A DNA stretch of 64,000 nucleotides from Methylococcales bacterium (GTDB taxonomy: Bacteria; Pseudomonadota; Gammaproteobacteria; Methylococcales; Methylomonadaceae): positions 310,001 to 374,000 of the forward strand of contig JAUZSN010000002.1 of NCBI GenBank assembly GCA_030949405.1, in the 5' to 3' direction. Below, one piece after another: positions 25,193-34,836 of the stretch (position 1 is its first letter; every line of letters begins with the position of its first letter). The translations under genes and the position numbers were made by a program. Below the pieces are notes generated by a model that saw nothing but the letters and a program-made list of their open reading frames with translations, was not told where the DNA came from and made no database searches.

Positions 25193-25687
25193 AATAGGTC
25201 TACTTTTTAAGAAGGTAAACACGCCGTTTTAGTTGCTTTTGATTGGTTTTAAAAAAGTGATTTATCTAGGTTAAGGAATAATAATTTAATACGCTTCTAA
25301 ATTTTATTGTAGCGAGTCCCAGCGGGGTTACGTTATTTCGTCAGCGAAATAAGCCTAACCCCAGTCTACAAAACTATGTTTAATTTTGTATATGATTTTC
25401 GAGCGTTATTAATCGTTTATTCCTAAGACCCTTTTTAACGGTTAAACTTAAGGCCTTAGAGCGGTTAATTTTGGAAATCATTAAGTTTACACACGCCTTA
25501 ATAGGTTATTAAGACTCTCTTACGACCCATGCGGCCTTAATTTAGACGGCTCATTATTTTTAACTTGTTTTTGGGATTTATAAAAAAACCATTATTTTTT
25601 TGTGAAAATACAATCAATAAAATTGTTTTTTTGCTATTGTTATAAAAAATTAATAATAAATAACCGTATTAGAAATGGAGAAAAGAT
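25193..25687. other. Gene-free interval with a long palindrome
   Basis: At 25324-25362 a hairpin pairs GGGGTTA with TAACCCC and TTATTTCG with CGAAATAA around a 4-base loop, with small bulges. It resembles a REP-like or transposable palindrome. No T-run follows. The rest is AT-rich without ORFs. The last 100 bases hold AT-rich promoter-like sequence but no clear hexamer pair. Confidence 0.6.
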
Positions 25688-26110
25688 ATGAAAGTATGTC
25701 AGTGGAATCAAGATTATAGTGTGGGGATTACATCTTTAGATAACCATCATAAAAAACTTTTTGATATTTTAAATAAACTATTTTCTTTGATGGATGAGGG
25801 GGCAGATGACGAGTTGATTTTAAAAGTAATTGATGAGCTTTTAGACTATACCCATTATCATTTTGAAAAAGAAGAAAAGATTATGGCTAAAATAGCCTAT
25901 CCTGACTTAGAACAGCATAAGGTTTTACACAAGGAGTTAATTGATCAACTTAACGGTTTTGCCAGCGAAGCTGAGCATGGAATGGCTATCTTTGTTGCTA
26001 TAAAAATTGCAACCGTTGGCTTAGAATGGTTAAAAAATCATATTCTTACCGTTGACCATAAATATCATGAATACATGAAAAAAAATGGAATAGACGATCA
26101 ATTCAGTTAA
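25688..26110 (+). CDS. Bacteriohemerythrin
   Basis: A 140-aa O2-binding di-iron protein. The hemerythrin ligand set is complete: H in LDNHHKKLFD, HYHFEKEE, EQHKVLH, and HILTVDHKY near the C-terminus. In methanotrophs such a single-domain hemerythrin is thought to supply O2 to particulate methane monooxygenase. In other bacteria it serves O2 storage or sensing. It has a good ribosome-binding site (GGAG) and stands alone. No extra signalling domain is fused. The role is inferred from the family. Confidence 0.93.
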   Translation: MKVCQWNQDYSVGITSLDNHHKKLFDILNKLFSLMDEGADDELILKVIDELLDYTHYHFEKEEKIMAKIAYPDLEQHKVLHKELIDQLNGFASEAEHGMAIFVAIKIATVGLEWLKNHILTVDHKYHEYMKKNGIDDQFS

Positions 26111-26213
26111 ATCAAACAACACAGCTCAACGTATAAAATTTTTTGTTTCCATAAACAAAGGCTCTTTTACGCTGAACTATTAAATAATTTTAGTTTTAGG
26201 CGGTTATTAATCA

Positions 26214-26762
26214 ATGAAAGTACTGTTAATTTTTATCTTCTTGGCGTTTTTTTCTGCGTGTACGCCTAGTGATAATCAAAAAATAAAAACCACAAAAACT
26301 GTTATTAAAATCGAAAAAAGCAATAGTACCGATGCCTTAAATGAAAGCGAACGCCTTGCTCTTTTAAAGGCGCATAATAAAATTAGAAAGGACGCTAACC
26401 TTAAGCCATTAAGCTGGTCTACTGAAATGGCTCAAGAGGCTCAAGTTTGGGCAAAAAATTTAGCTCAAACAGGGTGTACGTTACAGCATAATAAACATTC
26501 TAATTATGGTGAAAACCTTTTTATGGGCGCATTAAAGCACTACAAGGTGATCGATGCTATCAAATCATGGGAAAAGGAAAAGGCCGATTATAAGGGAAAT
26601 TTTTTAAACTCAGAAAATTGGCGTAAAGTAGGTCATTACACTCAAATAGTATGGCAGTCTACGACCGAATTAGGGTGTGCAAAAGCAATTTGCAATCATC
26701 ATTTAATCGTTGTTTGTCATTATAATCCTGCAGGAAATTACATGGGACAAAAACCCTATTGA
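26214..26762 (+). CDS. CAP (SCP/PR-1) domain lipoprotein
   Basis: A 182-aa envelope protein with a lipobox FFSAC at residues 12-16, so Cys16 is the probable lipidation site. After a short linker the CAP domain (about 48-182) has LLKAHNKIRKDANLKPLSW, SNYGENLF, GHYTQIVWQSTTELGCA and VVCHYNPAGNYMGQKPY, with the His-Glu-His pocket residues visible (H in HNKI, E in GENL, H in GHYTQ). Bacterial CAP proteins have no settled function. It is preceded by a 100-base gap and is followed at 50 bases by the broken cNMP gene. Confidence 0.88.
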   Translation: MKVLLIFIFLAFFSACTPSDNQKIKTTKTVIKIEKSNSTDALNESERLALLKAHNKIRKDANLKPLSWSTEMAQEAQVWAKNLAQTGCTLQHNKHSNYGENLFMGALKHYKVIDAIKSWEKEKADYKGNFLNSENWRKVGHYTQIVWQSTTELGCAKAICNHHLIVVCHYNPAGNYMGQKPY

Positions 26763-26811
26763 TCCCATGATAGTTTTTTTAATCACAACCCACGCTCATT
26801 AAGACAATTCC

Positions 26812-28157
26812 ATGTCGGTCACTATAGACTCACCCGAAGCACACATTATTCGCAAAATGATTCCCTTTTCAACGATGCCGCATAATATTTTCAAGGTTAT
26901 TTGTGGAAAAATAGTCATTGAAACGGCCCGTTCAGGTGAATTTTTATTTAAACGTGGGGAAACAAATAATGATTTAATCTATCTACTCGACGGTGATGTT
27001 TCCTTAGAGTCCGGGCTTTTAAAAATGGAAGACATAAAATCAGGCTCTGATTCCGCTCGTTTTGCGATTGCCCATCAATTTCCCCGAAAAGTTGATGCGG
27101 TTGCAAAAAAGCTCCGTCAGTTTTTTACGTTTAAATACTATTTTTATTAAACCTCCCGATCCTAAAGAGCTTGAAAAAAAAGAGCACTTGGAAATTAAAG
27201 CGGCTAAAAAAAGCAGATAGTGTGGATTGTATTGCAACCCTGCTGATGATTCCCCTTATTCGTTCACTTCCGCCTGCTAATTTGCGAACCATCAGTGAAG
27301 AGCTTGAAGAAGTTATTATTGAAAAAGATGAGGTTATTATTGAGCAAGGAGGCCTAGGTAGTTACTATTATTTAATTAAAAAAGGCGAGTGCTTAGTTAC
27401 CCATAAAAACTCAAAACATGCCCAAGCTATAAAAGTGGCTAAATTACAAATTTGGGATAGTTTTGGTGAAAGTGCCTTGATTTCAGGTGAACCTCGCGCT
27501 GAAACCGTCACAGCCTTGTCTAAAATGATTTTATTGCGATTTCATAAGGATAAATTTTTAAAGCTGGTTAAAGAGCCTTCCTTGACCTTTATTGACTTTA
27601 TTGAATGGGAACTGTGGCAGGATAAAGGGGCTTTATTATTAGATGTCAGGCCGCCCGATGAATATGAAAAACTACATTTACCTGATGCACTGAATGCGCC
27701 TCTGTTTACCCTACGAATGGAATTAAAGTCATTAGATAAAAATCAGCTCTATATCATTATTTGTGAAGACGGTAAAACCAGTGAATCTGCGGCATTTTTA
27801 ATGAAAACCTACGGCTTTCAGGTAAAAATAATCAAGAATGGGTTGAACTATGTATCGAAAGAGGTGGTACTAAAAGCTCAGAAAGCATTGAAGAAAACGG
27901 GGCAGACTCGAACTATAATAGCGGATCAGACTCGAACAGTAACAGCGGATTCTATCGCTGACTCAAAGAAAATGAATGCCGTATTGGCTCGTGAAAATCA
28001 TAAGCTAAAGTTAGCTTTAATTGAGCTTAGGGGAAAATATAGTGAGCTTGAAAAAGAACAAAAAGTATTGAAGGAAAAAAACAAATTACTGTTTAAAAAG
28101 GCAACCGACTATCAGTTGAAATGGGAACAAGTGCAGAACAGAGCGGCGAAACCATAA
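26812..28157 (+). pseudogene. Double cNMP-binding/rhodanese protein gene with two frameshifts
   Basis: Two frames, 26812-27150 and 27171-28157, are parts of one gene. Between them a third frame encodes the connecting segment (SSVSFLRLNTIFIKPPDPKE, ending EIKAAKK). Continuity returns if the A6 run at 27105-27110 were A5 and the A7 run near 27210 were A6. The product would hold two cyclic-nucleotide-binding domains (SGEFLFKRGETNNDLIYLLDG; KDEVIIEQGGLGSYYYLIKKG with GEPRAETVTAL), a rhodanese domain (LLLDVRPPDEYEKLHLPDA and IIICEDGKTSESA with the active-site Cys) and a C-terminal coiled coil. No DNA-binding domain is seen. It is either a decayed gene or a case of homopolymer errors in the assembly. 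Confidence 0.75.
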
Positions 28158-28210
28158 CAAGAATGCTATGGTTTTACTCGTATTTCCAGCAAAGAGAAGC
28201 GTAATTAGGT

Positions 28211-28346
28211 ATCCTTCATTTAGCTTAAAAGTAGTTTACACTTTATTCTTAAAAACAGAGTGTGGAGTAAAATAGCTTTAGCTATTTTCGTAACTCGCCA
28301 ACAGCTAAAGCTATTGGACTCCGATTTAAACTGAAAAATGAAGGAT
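28211..28346. repeat. 136-bp MITE-like element with 11-bp terminal inverted repeats
   Basis: ATCCTTCATTT at 28211-28221 and its exact reverse complement at 28336-28346 bound 136 bases with no ORF. An internal inverted pair AGCTTTAGCT/AGCTAAAGCT surrounds AACTCGCCAACAGC. Parts of it recur at 17179-17217 and 9841-9872, so it is a dispersed family. Confidence 0.65.
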
Positions 28347-28354
28347 GTCAGTAA

Positions 28355-28510
28355 TTATTTAATTTTAGCTTCTTTGTACATGACGTGTTTACGAACAACA
28401 GGATCATACTTTTTTATTTCCATCTTTCCTGGCATGGTCCGTTTATTCTTAGTCGTGGTGTAAAAATGACCTGTCTTTGCAGATGAGACTAATTTAATTA
28501 TATCGCGCAT
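28355..28510 (-). CDS. rpmG: 50S ribosomal protein L33
   Basis: A 51-aa protein of the large ribosomal subunit. It reads [20 protein letters not shown] then [20 protein letters not shown] and a basic end, the standard L33 pattern (no CxxC zinc motif, so the Cys-minus form). It begins 12 bases after the rpmB stop on the same strand, the classical rpmB-rpmG operon. Too short for many ORF callers. Its 3' end abuts the MITE-like element. Confidence 0.96.
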   Translation of the reverse strand: MRDIIKLVSSAKTGHFYTTTKNKRTMPGKMEIKKYDPVVRKHVMYKEAKIK

Positions 28511-28522
28511 TTTATAAGCTCC

Positions 28523-28759
28523 TTAAACTTTTTCGCCGCGTTTGCGGATATCTAATAAAATAACATCAATGCCTTTTTTATCAATGATACGCATTCCTTT
28601 AGCCGAAACTTTTAGGCGTACCCAACGATTTTCGCTTTCTACCCAAAATTTATGTTGATGTAAATTAGGATTAAAACGACGTTTTGTTTTATTGTGCGCA
28701 TGTGATACGTTATTACCTGTAACAGGACGTTTGCCTGTAACTTGACAGATTCTGGACAT
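28523..28759 (-). CDS. rpmB: 50S ribosomal protein L28
   Basis: A 78-aa large-subunit protein, with the family start [20 protein letters not shown] and conserved [31 protein letters not shown] and IDKKGID blocks. It is first in the rpmB-rpmG operon. AAAGAGG lies ahead of the ATG. The family length is 77-78 aa. Confidence 0.97.
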   Translation of the reverse strand: MSRICQVTGKRPVTGNNVSHAHNKTKRRFNPNLHQHKFWVESENRWVRLKVSAKGMRIIDKKGIDVILLDIRKRGEKV

Positions 28760-28914
28760 GAAAACCTCTTTAGGATGTGCCGTGATTCAAAAGTTAGCCG
28801 TCCTTTATACCAAAAAACTGTTTTTAGGTAAACCATAAACAGTAAAATAAATATTTTAGACGAACACGAAAAAATTAAATAACGTGTTTTTCCCTCGATT
28901 AATTGAGATTTTAA

Positions 28915-29859
28915 ATGACACTTAAATTCGGAATGGTCATGGATTCTATTGACCTCATTAATATAAAAAAAGATACCAGTTTTGCGATGCTACTCGAAGC
29001 CCAGCGACGAAATTGGACACTTTATTACATGGAACTTAATGATTTATTTTTGCGAAATGGCTGTGCCTTTGCACGGGTACGCGTTTTAACCGTTGAACGG
29101 GCTTCGGCGTATTATGAATTCAAGGATGAAAAAATTATTCCCTTAGCGGAATTAGATGTCATCATCATGCGTAAAGATCCGCCGTTTGATCAAGAATATA
29201 TTTATGCAACCTATTTATTAGAGCAAGCAGAGCGGATGGGCTGTTATGTGGTTAATAAGCCGCAATCTTTGCGTGATGCCAATGAAAAGCTATTTACCGC
29301 TTGGTTTCCTCAATGTTGTACTGATACCCTTGTTTCTCGAGAGCCTAAACACATTAGAGCCTTTTTAGCCGAACACCAACAAATTATTTTAAAGCCGCTT
29401 GATGGAATGGGAGGAACGTCTATTTTTCATGTGCGCCTAGGGGATCCTAATTTAGCCGTTATCTTAGAAGTCATGACGGAAAATAAAAGCCGCTATATTA
29501 TGGCGCAAAATTATTTACCTGAAATCAAGCATGGAGATAAGCGCATTTTACTCATTAATGGCGAACCCGTTCCTTACGCGCTCGCGCGAATCCCTGCAAA
29601 AGGTGAAACGCGAGGCAATTTAGCCGCAGGGGGCCATGCGAAAGGGCAACCCTTATCCGAACGTGATTTATGGATTGTTCAACAAGTGGGCGAAACGTTA
29701 AGAGAAAAAGGACTTATTTTTGTGGGTTTAGATGTCATTGGTGATTATTTAACCGAAATAAATGTCACGAGTCCAACCTGTGTACAAGAATTAGACCGTG
29801 AATTTAATTTAAATATTGCAGGGCAATTAATGGATCATATTGAACAAACTGTGGCTTAG
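28915..29859 (+). CDS. gshB: Glutathione synthetase
   Basis: Joins gamma-glutamylcysteine and glycine with ATP in the cytoplasm. At 314 aa it is the usual length. It carries the ATP-grasp blocks: KFGMVMDSIDLINIKKDTS, IIMRKDPPFDQEYIYATYLLE, NKPQSLRDANEKLF, ILKPLDGMGGTSIF, RGNLAAGGHAKG and DVIGDYLTEINVTSPT. Glutathione is the acceptor for the persulfide used by the dioxygenase at 11127. Three bases separate it from the TonB-like gene. Confidence 0.96.
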   Translation: MTLKFGMVMDSIDLINIKKDTSFAMLLEAQRRNWTLYYMELNDLFLRNGCAFARVRVLTVERASAYYEFKDEKIIPLAELDVIIMRKDPPFDQEYIYATYLLEQAERMGCYVVNKPQSLRDANEKLFTAWFPQCCTDTLVSREPKHIRAFLAEHQQIILKPLDGMGGTSIFHVRLGDPNLAVILEVMTENKSRYIMAQNYLPEIKHGDKRILLINGEPVPYALARIPAKGETRGNLAAGGHAKGQPLSERDLWIVQQVGETLREKGLIFVGLDVIGDYLTEINVTSPTCVQELDREFNLNIAGQLMDHIEQTVA

Positions 29860-29862
29860 TCA

Positions 29863-30852
29863 ATGAATTTGCAATTTTTTAACCTAAGTGGGGAGAATGG
29901 GAAAAGCTATCATTCGGACTCATTAATACTTTGGATATTTATTGCACTTTTATTTCATTTGGTTCTCTTATTAGGGGTTAGTTTCACCTCTCCTGAACCT
30001 AAAAAAGTCAGCAAAGCGATTGAAATTACATTAGTTAACTCTGCCGTTCGTAAAGAACCTAAAAATGCGAATTATTTAGCCCAAGAAAATCAAATTGGGG
30101 CAGGGTTAAAAAAACAAAAGCCGAAACCGAATCAACAAAAGATTCCACAAATAGCCACAAAGAAACCAACAAAGGTTAAAGCCAAAGCGAAAGCAATCGT
30201 CAAAGAGCCTAAAAAGAAACCAAAAAAATCCAAGGCCAAGGTAAAACAGCCTAAAAAGAAACAAAAAAAAACGAAAGTAAAACAACCTAAAAATAAAAAA
30301 ATCGCGGCTCACCGTGTTATTACTCAAAAAAACAAAATTAAAAAAGTCAAAAAGGTCACGGTTAAACCCCAGAAAAAGAGGTCTAAAAAAACCACAAAAA
30401 ATACAAAACCTGCAGAACTTTCTATGGAAGCCCTAGAGCGACAAATTGCACAACTGGGTGAGCGGGTTAAATATTTAAAACAAAGTGCTAAAAAAACTAA
30501 CATTAAATTTGTAAATTCAATCAGTGCGCATAAATATGTTGCGGCCCAGTATGTTAGAGATTGGGAACGAAAAGTTGAACGCATTGGGAATCTTAATTAC
30601 CCAAAAATTGCCCGCGAAAAAGGATTTTCTGGCACCTTGTCGATGGATGTTGGTATAAAAGCGAACGGGCGTATTTACAGAATTCGAATTGTAAAATCAT
30701 CTGGAAATAAAGCCCTAGATGATGCCGCTAAACGTATTGTTAGAATGAGTGAACCGTTTTCACCGCTGCCCAAACAAATATTAAATCAGTTAGATGTTTT
30801 GGTGATTCGCAGGGTCTGGCGTTTTACTGATGAATCAGGTTTAGCCCTGTGA
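29863..30852 (+). CDS. TonB family energy transducer with long basic linker
   Basis: A 329-aa protein anchored by one N-terminal membrane helix (about 24-43). A very Lys/Pro-rich linker (about 70-190, many KPKK/KVKQPK units) would span the periplasm. A short helix (LSMEALERQIAQLGERVKYL) follows, then a C-terminal TonB domain (about 235-329) with NYPKIAREKGFSGTLSMDVGI, IRIVKSSGNKALDDAAKRIV and RVWRF. It transmits proton-motive energy to outer-membrane receptors. It is placed after gshB as in pseudomonads and before yqgE. No exbBD lies nearby. The linker is more Lys-rich and less Glu-Pro/Lys-Pro alternating than E. coli TonB. Confidence 0.88.
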   Translation: MNLQFFNLSGENGKSYHSDSLILWIFIALLFHLVLLLGVSFTSPEPKKVSKAIEITLVNSAVRKEPKNANYLAQENQIGAGLKKQKPKPNQQKIPQIATKKPTKVKAKAKAIVKEPKKKPKKSKAKVKQPKKKQKKTKVKQPKNKKIAAHRVITQKNKIKKVKKVTVKPQKKRSKKTTKNTKPAELSMEALERQIAQLGERVKYLKQSAKKTNIKFVNSISAHKYVAAQYVRDWERKVERIGNLNYPKIAREKGFSGTLSMDVGIKANGRIYRIRIVKSSGNKALDDAAKRIVRMSEPFSPLPKQILNQLDVLVIRRVWRFTDESGLAL

Positions 30853-30881
30853 GTTAGCGTGTGCCTTTAAAGGCGTAAATT

Positions 30882-30920
30882 CCTAACGCTGTGATACGAA
30901 ACTATTTTTCGTTAGGTTTT
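30882..30920 (+). terminator. Probable terminator after the TonB-like gene
   Basis: A CCTAACG/CGTTAGG stem with a second inner pairing (ACGAA/TTCGT alternative), directly followed by TTTT at 30917-30920, 30 bases past the stop. Confidence 0.5.
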
Positions 30921-30969
30921 CTAAAGCCCCTTAAATTTCTATTATCCGTTATTATTTTCAACTTAAATT

Positions 30970-31530
30970 ATGAATCATTTTTTAAATAATCAATTTCTGA
31001 TTGCTATGCCAGCACAAAGAAATAAAGATTTTTTTCACACAGTGACTTATCTATGCCAGCACAATGATGAGGGGGCATTGGGTATTATTATTAACCGTCC
31101 AACGACGATGAATCTTGGCGATATTTTTGAACAAATGGGAATAAAAGATGCCTCCGAGAAAAGCTGTAAAACCCCGATTCATTTAGGGGGACCCGTGCAA
31201 ATGGAGCGTGGGTTTATTATTCATGATACAGGCTCAGATCATTGGGAGTCTTCGATTGCTATTTCAGACGTGGTTTCGTTAACCAGTTCACGGGATATTT
31301 TAGAAGCAATTGCACTTGACCAAGGCCCTGAAAATTATTTAATTGCGTTAGGCTATGCGGGATGGGACGCGGGACAATTAGAAAAAGAAATTGTCAGTAA
31401 TGCTTGGTTAAACACCCCTTATGAAAAATCTATTTTATATGAAACCCCTGTCAGCCAACGCTGGACAACCGCCGCCAATTTAATTGGCATTGATATTAAC
31501 TTACTCACATCAATGGCAGGTCATGGTTAA
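30970..31530 (+). CDS. YqgE/AlgH family protein
   Basis: A 186-aa UPF0301 protein. It has the conserved start NQFLIAMPAQRNKDFFHTVTY, GALGIIINRPT, LGGPVQMERGFIIHD, LIALGYAGWDAGQLEKEI and NAWL motifs. The molecular function is unknown; in Pseudomonas the gene is linked to alginate regulation. It heads the yqgE-ruvX-pyrR-pyrB-pyrC' cluster and overlaps ruvX by eight bases. Confidence 0.95.
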   Translation: MNHFLNNQFLIAMPAQRNKDFFHTVTYLCQHNDEGALGIIINRPTTMNLGDIFEQMGIKDASEKSCKTPIHLGGPVQMERGFIIHDTGSDHWESSIAISDVVSLTSSRDILEAIALDQGPENYLIALGYAGWDAGQLEKEIVSNAWLNTPYEKSILYETPVSQRWTTAANLIGIDINLLTSMAGHG

Positions 31531-31975
31531 CGATCCATTAGCGGCTAAATTAACAGGGGACACCTATTTAGGCTTTGATTTTGGAAGTAAAAAAATTGGC
31601 GTAGCGGTCGGTCAACGAGTAACCGCCACGGCCAGTCCTTTACAAACCATTAAATCCATTAATCAAGTGCCTAATTGGGAAATCATCGGTCAATTAATAA
31701 AACAATGGCAGCCCGTTGGGTTTGTCGTCGGCATCTCGAAACAAGAGGATGGTTCAGATAACCTTATTACGCCTCGAATGCGTAAATTTTGTCGTCAATT
31801 AGAAGGTCGTTTTGGACGGCCTTCTTATCAACAAGATGAGCGGTTATCGACGTTTGAAGCCAAACAATTGCTTTATGATGAACTTAAGTTAAGTGCCACT
31901 AAACTATGGGAAGTACAAGACCAACTCGCCGCCCAGCTTATACTACAAAGTTGGCTCACGACGGCTAATAAATAA
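31523..31975 (+). CDS. ruvX: Holliday-junction resolvase-like YqgF/RuvX
   Basis: An RNase H-fold nuclease of 150 aa, implicated in pre-16S rRNA 5' processing and junction resolution. The start at 31523 (ATGGTTAACGATCC) overlaps the yqgE stop. The longer frame from 31484 lies inside yqgE and adds non-homologous residues. Motifs are LGFDFGSKKIGVAVG (first Asp), FVVGISKQEDGSDN, and the late DERLSTFEAKQLL and VQDQLAAQLILQSWL. Confidence 0.93.
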   Translation: MVNDPLAAKLTGDTYLGFDFGSKKIGVAVGQRVTATASPLQTIKSINQVPNWEIIGQLIKQWQPVGFVVGISKQEDGSDNLITPRMRKFCRQLEGRFGRPSYQQDERLSTFEAKQLLYDELKLSATKLWEVQDQLAAQLILQSWLTTANK

Positions 31976-32058
31976 AAGATACATCCTCTCTGAAAACCTT
32001 GTTTTTTCACCGCTAGGGAATATCACTTAAAAAATAGAAAGAAGATAAATTATAAGTT

Positions 32059-32574
32059 ATGAATGATGAAAACCTAGATGTGTCTCTCTTGCTTAATCAG
32101 CTTGAGGTTAAACTTAAATCGCTAACGCAAGAGCGTGAATTAAAAAATCCCATTATGATAGGAATTCATAGTGGCGGCGTATGGATTGCTGAAAAACTAC
32201 ATCAACGCCTTGAAATTGAAGAGCCGTTAGCCTTACTGGATATTTCTTTTTATCGTGATGATTTTTCTCAAATAGGAATGCACCCACAGACGAAATCCAG
32301 CCAAATTCCCCTAAGTCTTGAGGGACGTGATATTATTCTTGTCGATGATGTTTTTTATACAGGGCGAACCATACGCGCGGCTTTAAATGAAATTTTTGAT
32401 TTTGGACGGCCTAACCAAGTCGTCTTAGCGGTTTTAATCGAACGCAATGGCCAGCAAATTCCCCTTAAACCTGACTGCGCAGGGATTGAACTCACCTTAC
32501 CGAAAGGAATGCGAATAAAATTAACGGGTCCTGAATCCTTAAAGGTCCATATACAATCGTATAACAACCCCTAA
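32059..32574 (+). CDS. pyrR: Bifunctional pyrimidine operon regulator / uracil phosphoribosyltransferase PyrR
   Basis: A 171-aa PRTase with the PRPP loop [18 protein letters not shown], the flexible-loop region and the family's [15 protein letters not shown]. In Gram-positive bacteria PyrR binds pyr mRNA. In Pseudomonas-like operons the same gene lies before pyrB and its regulatory role is less clear. No anti-terminator/terminator pair could be recognised between pyrR and pyrB: the gap is only four bases. The 83-base leader contains a candidate weak hairpin only. Confidence 0.94.
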   Translation: MNDENLDVSLLLNQLEVKLKSLTQERELKNPIMIGIHSGGVWIAEKLHQRLEIEEPLALLDISFYRDDFSQIGMHPQTKSSQIPLSLEGRDIILVDDVFYTGRTIRAALNEIFDFGRPNQVVLAVLIERNGQQIPLKPDCAGIELTLPKGMRIKLTGPESLKVHIQSYNNP

Positions 32575-32578
32575 TCAA

Positions 32579-33550
32579 ATGATGAATCGAAATTTACAAT
32601 TAAATAAGGAAGGGCGATTAAAGCACTTTTTATCAATTGAAGGCTTAAGTGCGGACATTTTAACTGAGATTTTAAATACAGCAGAATCATTTGTCAGCAT
32701 GTCACAGCAGCAAGTTCAAAAAGTCCCCTTGCTTCGTGGAAAAACAATTGTTAATTTGTTTTTTGAAAACAGTACCCGAACACGTACGACCTTTGAATTA
32801 GCTGCAACCCGCCTGTCTGCCGATGTTTTAAACATGGATATTGCCACCTCAGCCACCTCAAAAGGGGAAAGCCTTTTAGATACCATCAACACCTTAGAGG
32901 CCATGCACGTTGATATGTTTGTCGTTCGTCATGGACTCAGTGGCGCGGCGCATTTTATCGCTCAACATACCTCCCCCCATATTAGCGTGATTAATGCAGG
33001 CGATGGTCAACATGCTCATCCCACCCAAGCGATGCTTGATGTCTTTACAATTCGCCGACATATTAATGATTTTAGTCAATTAAAAATCGCCATTGTTGGT
33101 GATATTTTACATTCTCGGGTAGCGCGTTCACAAATTCAAGCCCTGAATACATTAGGGGCCAAAGAAGTCCGTGTGATTGCCCCAAAAACCTTATTACCCG
33201 CTCACATCGAATCCCTAGGGGTTCATGCTTATCATAATATGGAAGCGGGATTAAATGATATTGATGTCATTATCATGTTACGTTTACAAAAAGAGCGCAT
33301 GAATTCGGCTTTTTTAGCCTCTGAAAATGAATATTTTAAATGTTTTGGGTTGACCGAAGCCAAATTAAAATTAGCTAAAAAAAATGTATTCGTCATGCAC
33401 CCAGGGCCTATTAATCGTGGGGTCGAAATTTCGTCAGCGGTGGCCGATGGCAAGCACTCGTTAATTTTAGAGCAAGTGAGTAATGGGATTGCGGTGCGAA
33501 TGGCTATTATGTCAATGGCGATGCAAGCAGAAGGCGGTGGAAAACTATGA
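32579..33550 (+). CDS. pyrB: Aspartate carbamoyltransferase catalytic subunit
   Basis: The committed step of pyrimidine synthesis. At 323 aa it has the carbamoyl-phosphate motif [13 protein letters not shown], the HPTQAMLD block, [13 protein letters not shown] and the late [10 protein letters not shown]. Either ATG of the ATGATG at 32579-32584 could be used. It overlaps pyrC' by four bases. Together with the inactive-looking dihydroorotase this suggests the Pseudomonas-type class A dodecamer, in which PyrC' is needed for ATCase assembly. Confidence 0.96.
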   Translation: MMNRNLQLNKEGRLKHFLSIEGLSADILTEILNTAESFVSMSQQQVQKVPLLRGKTIVNLFFENSTRTRTTFELAATRLSADVLNMDIATSATSKGESLLDTINTLEAMHVDMFVVRHGLSGAAHFIAQHTSPHISVINAGDGQHAHPTQAMLDVFTIRRHINDFSQLKIAIVGDILHSRVARSQIQALNTLGAKEVRVIAPKTLLPAHIESLGVHAYHNMEAGLNDIDVIIMLRLQKERMNSAFLASENEYFKCFGLTEAKLKLAKKNVFVMHPGPINRGVEISSAVADGKHSLILEQVSNGIAVRMAIMSMAMQAEGGGKL

Positions 33551-34836
33551 AGCGCATTGAAATTAAACAAGGACGTATTATTGATCCTGCTCATGACATC
33601 GATCAAATAGGCTCACTCTACCTTGCGGACGGAAAAATTTTATCGGTCTTTGATAAACCCGACACGTTTAGTGCGGATGAAATTATTGATGCTGAAAACT
33701 GCATTGTCTGTCCTGGATTTATTGATTTAAGTGCGCGACTACGAGAACCTGGACACACACACAAAGCCACGATAGCCTCTGAAACCAAAGCAGCAGCGAG
33801 TGCTGGCATAACCTCACTATGCTTACCGCCTGATACCCGACCGATCATTGATACGCCTGCGATTGCTGAATTAATTAAAGATAAAGCGGAACGCGTTAAT
33901 TATCCCAATGTTTACCCTTTAGGGGCATTAACACAAGGATTGGCGGGAAAAAAACTCAGTTCCATGTTTGCCTTAAAATCCGCAGGTTGTATTGCGGTCA
34001 GCAATGCGGATGCCCCCTTAGATAATTTAGTGATTTTAAGACGAGCGATGGAATATGCCGCAGGGCATGATTTAACCATTTTTTATCGCCCCGATGAAGC
34101 CTCTTTAAGTTATAACGGCTGCGCCCATGAAGGAATTATGGCCACTCATTATGGCTTGCCGAGCATTCCAGAGGCGGCTGAATCTATTGCGGTCGCCCAA
34201 TGTTTAGAGCTTGCTGAACTCACAGGGTGTCGAATTCATTTTAGCCAAATTAGTTGTAAACGTTCCGTCATTAAAATTCAACAAGCCAAAAAATATGGGC
34301 TTCATGTGACCGCAGATGTGGCTATTCATCAACTGCATTTATCTGAAAATGACATTGAACCTTTTAATAGTTTTTATCATGTTTTACCGCCGTTACGCAG
34401 TGAAGATGATAAAAAATATTTACGTGAAGCCCTTGCAAATGGAACTCTAAATGCTATTTGTTCCGATCATCAACCGCATGATTTAGACGCAAAATTAGGC
34501 GCGTTTCCAGAAACAGAGGCAGGAATGTCTTCATTAGAAACGCTGTTACCTTTAACGCTCAAGTTAGTAGGTGATCATGTTATCGCATTATCTCATGCGT
34601 TAGCCAGTTTGAGTTTAGAACCTGCAGCTATTTTAGGGTTACCTTTAGGAACATTAGCATCAGGAAATGATGCCGATATTTGTATTTTCAATCCTGAAAC
34701 ACTTTGGCAAGTTAATTCTAAAAACTGGATTAGTCGGGGTAAAAATACGCCTTTTTGGAAACAAACCTTAAAAGGACGCGTCACTCATACCTTACAAAAA
34801 GGTCATCTTATTTATACTTTGGAAAAACACGCATGA
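33547..34836 (+). CDS. Dihydroorotase-like PyrC' (probably catalytically inactive ATCase partner)
   Basis: A 429-aa amidohydrolase-fold protein directly after pyrB. Where active dihydroorotases have the metal motif His-x-His in GLIDIHVHLREPG, this protein reads [13 protein letters not shown]: both metal His are lost (Ser and Arg in their place). A later DHQPHD block remains. Loss of the first pair is the mark of the structural PyrC'/PyrX subunit that stabilises aspartate carbamoyltransferase. An active dihydroorotase must then be encoded elsewhere. It is translationally coupled at both ends: ATGA with pyrB and ATGA with the cytochrome gene. Confidence 0.92.
   Translation: MKRIEIKQGRIIDPAHDIDQIGSLYLADGKILSVFDKPDTFSADEIIDAENCIVCPGFIDLSARLREPGHTHKATIASETKAAASAGITSLCLPPDTRPIIDTPAIAELIKDKAERVNYPNVYPLGALTQGLAGKKLSSMFALKSAGCIAVSNADAPLDNLVILRRAMEYAAGHDLTIFYRPDEASLSYNGCAHEGIMATHYGLPSIPEAAESIAVAQCLELAELTGCRIHFSQISCKRSVIKIQQAKKYGLHVTADVAIHQLHLSENDIEPFNSFYHVLPPLRSEDDKKYLREALANGTLNAICSDHQPHDLDAKLGAFPETEAGMSSLETLLPLTLKLVGDHVIALSHALASLSLEPAAILGLPLGTLASGNDADICIFNPETLWQVNSKNWISRGKNTPFWKQTLKGRVTHTLQKGHLIYTLEKHA

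Noticed and set aside
30106-30584. Minus-strand Phe/Leu-rich frames within the TonB-like gene
   Set aside because: Reverse complement of Lys-rich codons (AAA/AAG) always gives Phe/Leu; not genes.
34755-34832. Upstream extension of the small cytochrome c
   Set aside because: The extension lies within pyrC' in another frame; the ATG at 34833 gives a proper lipoprotein signal and ATGA coupling.
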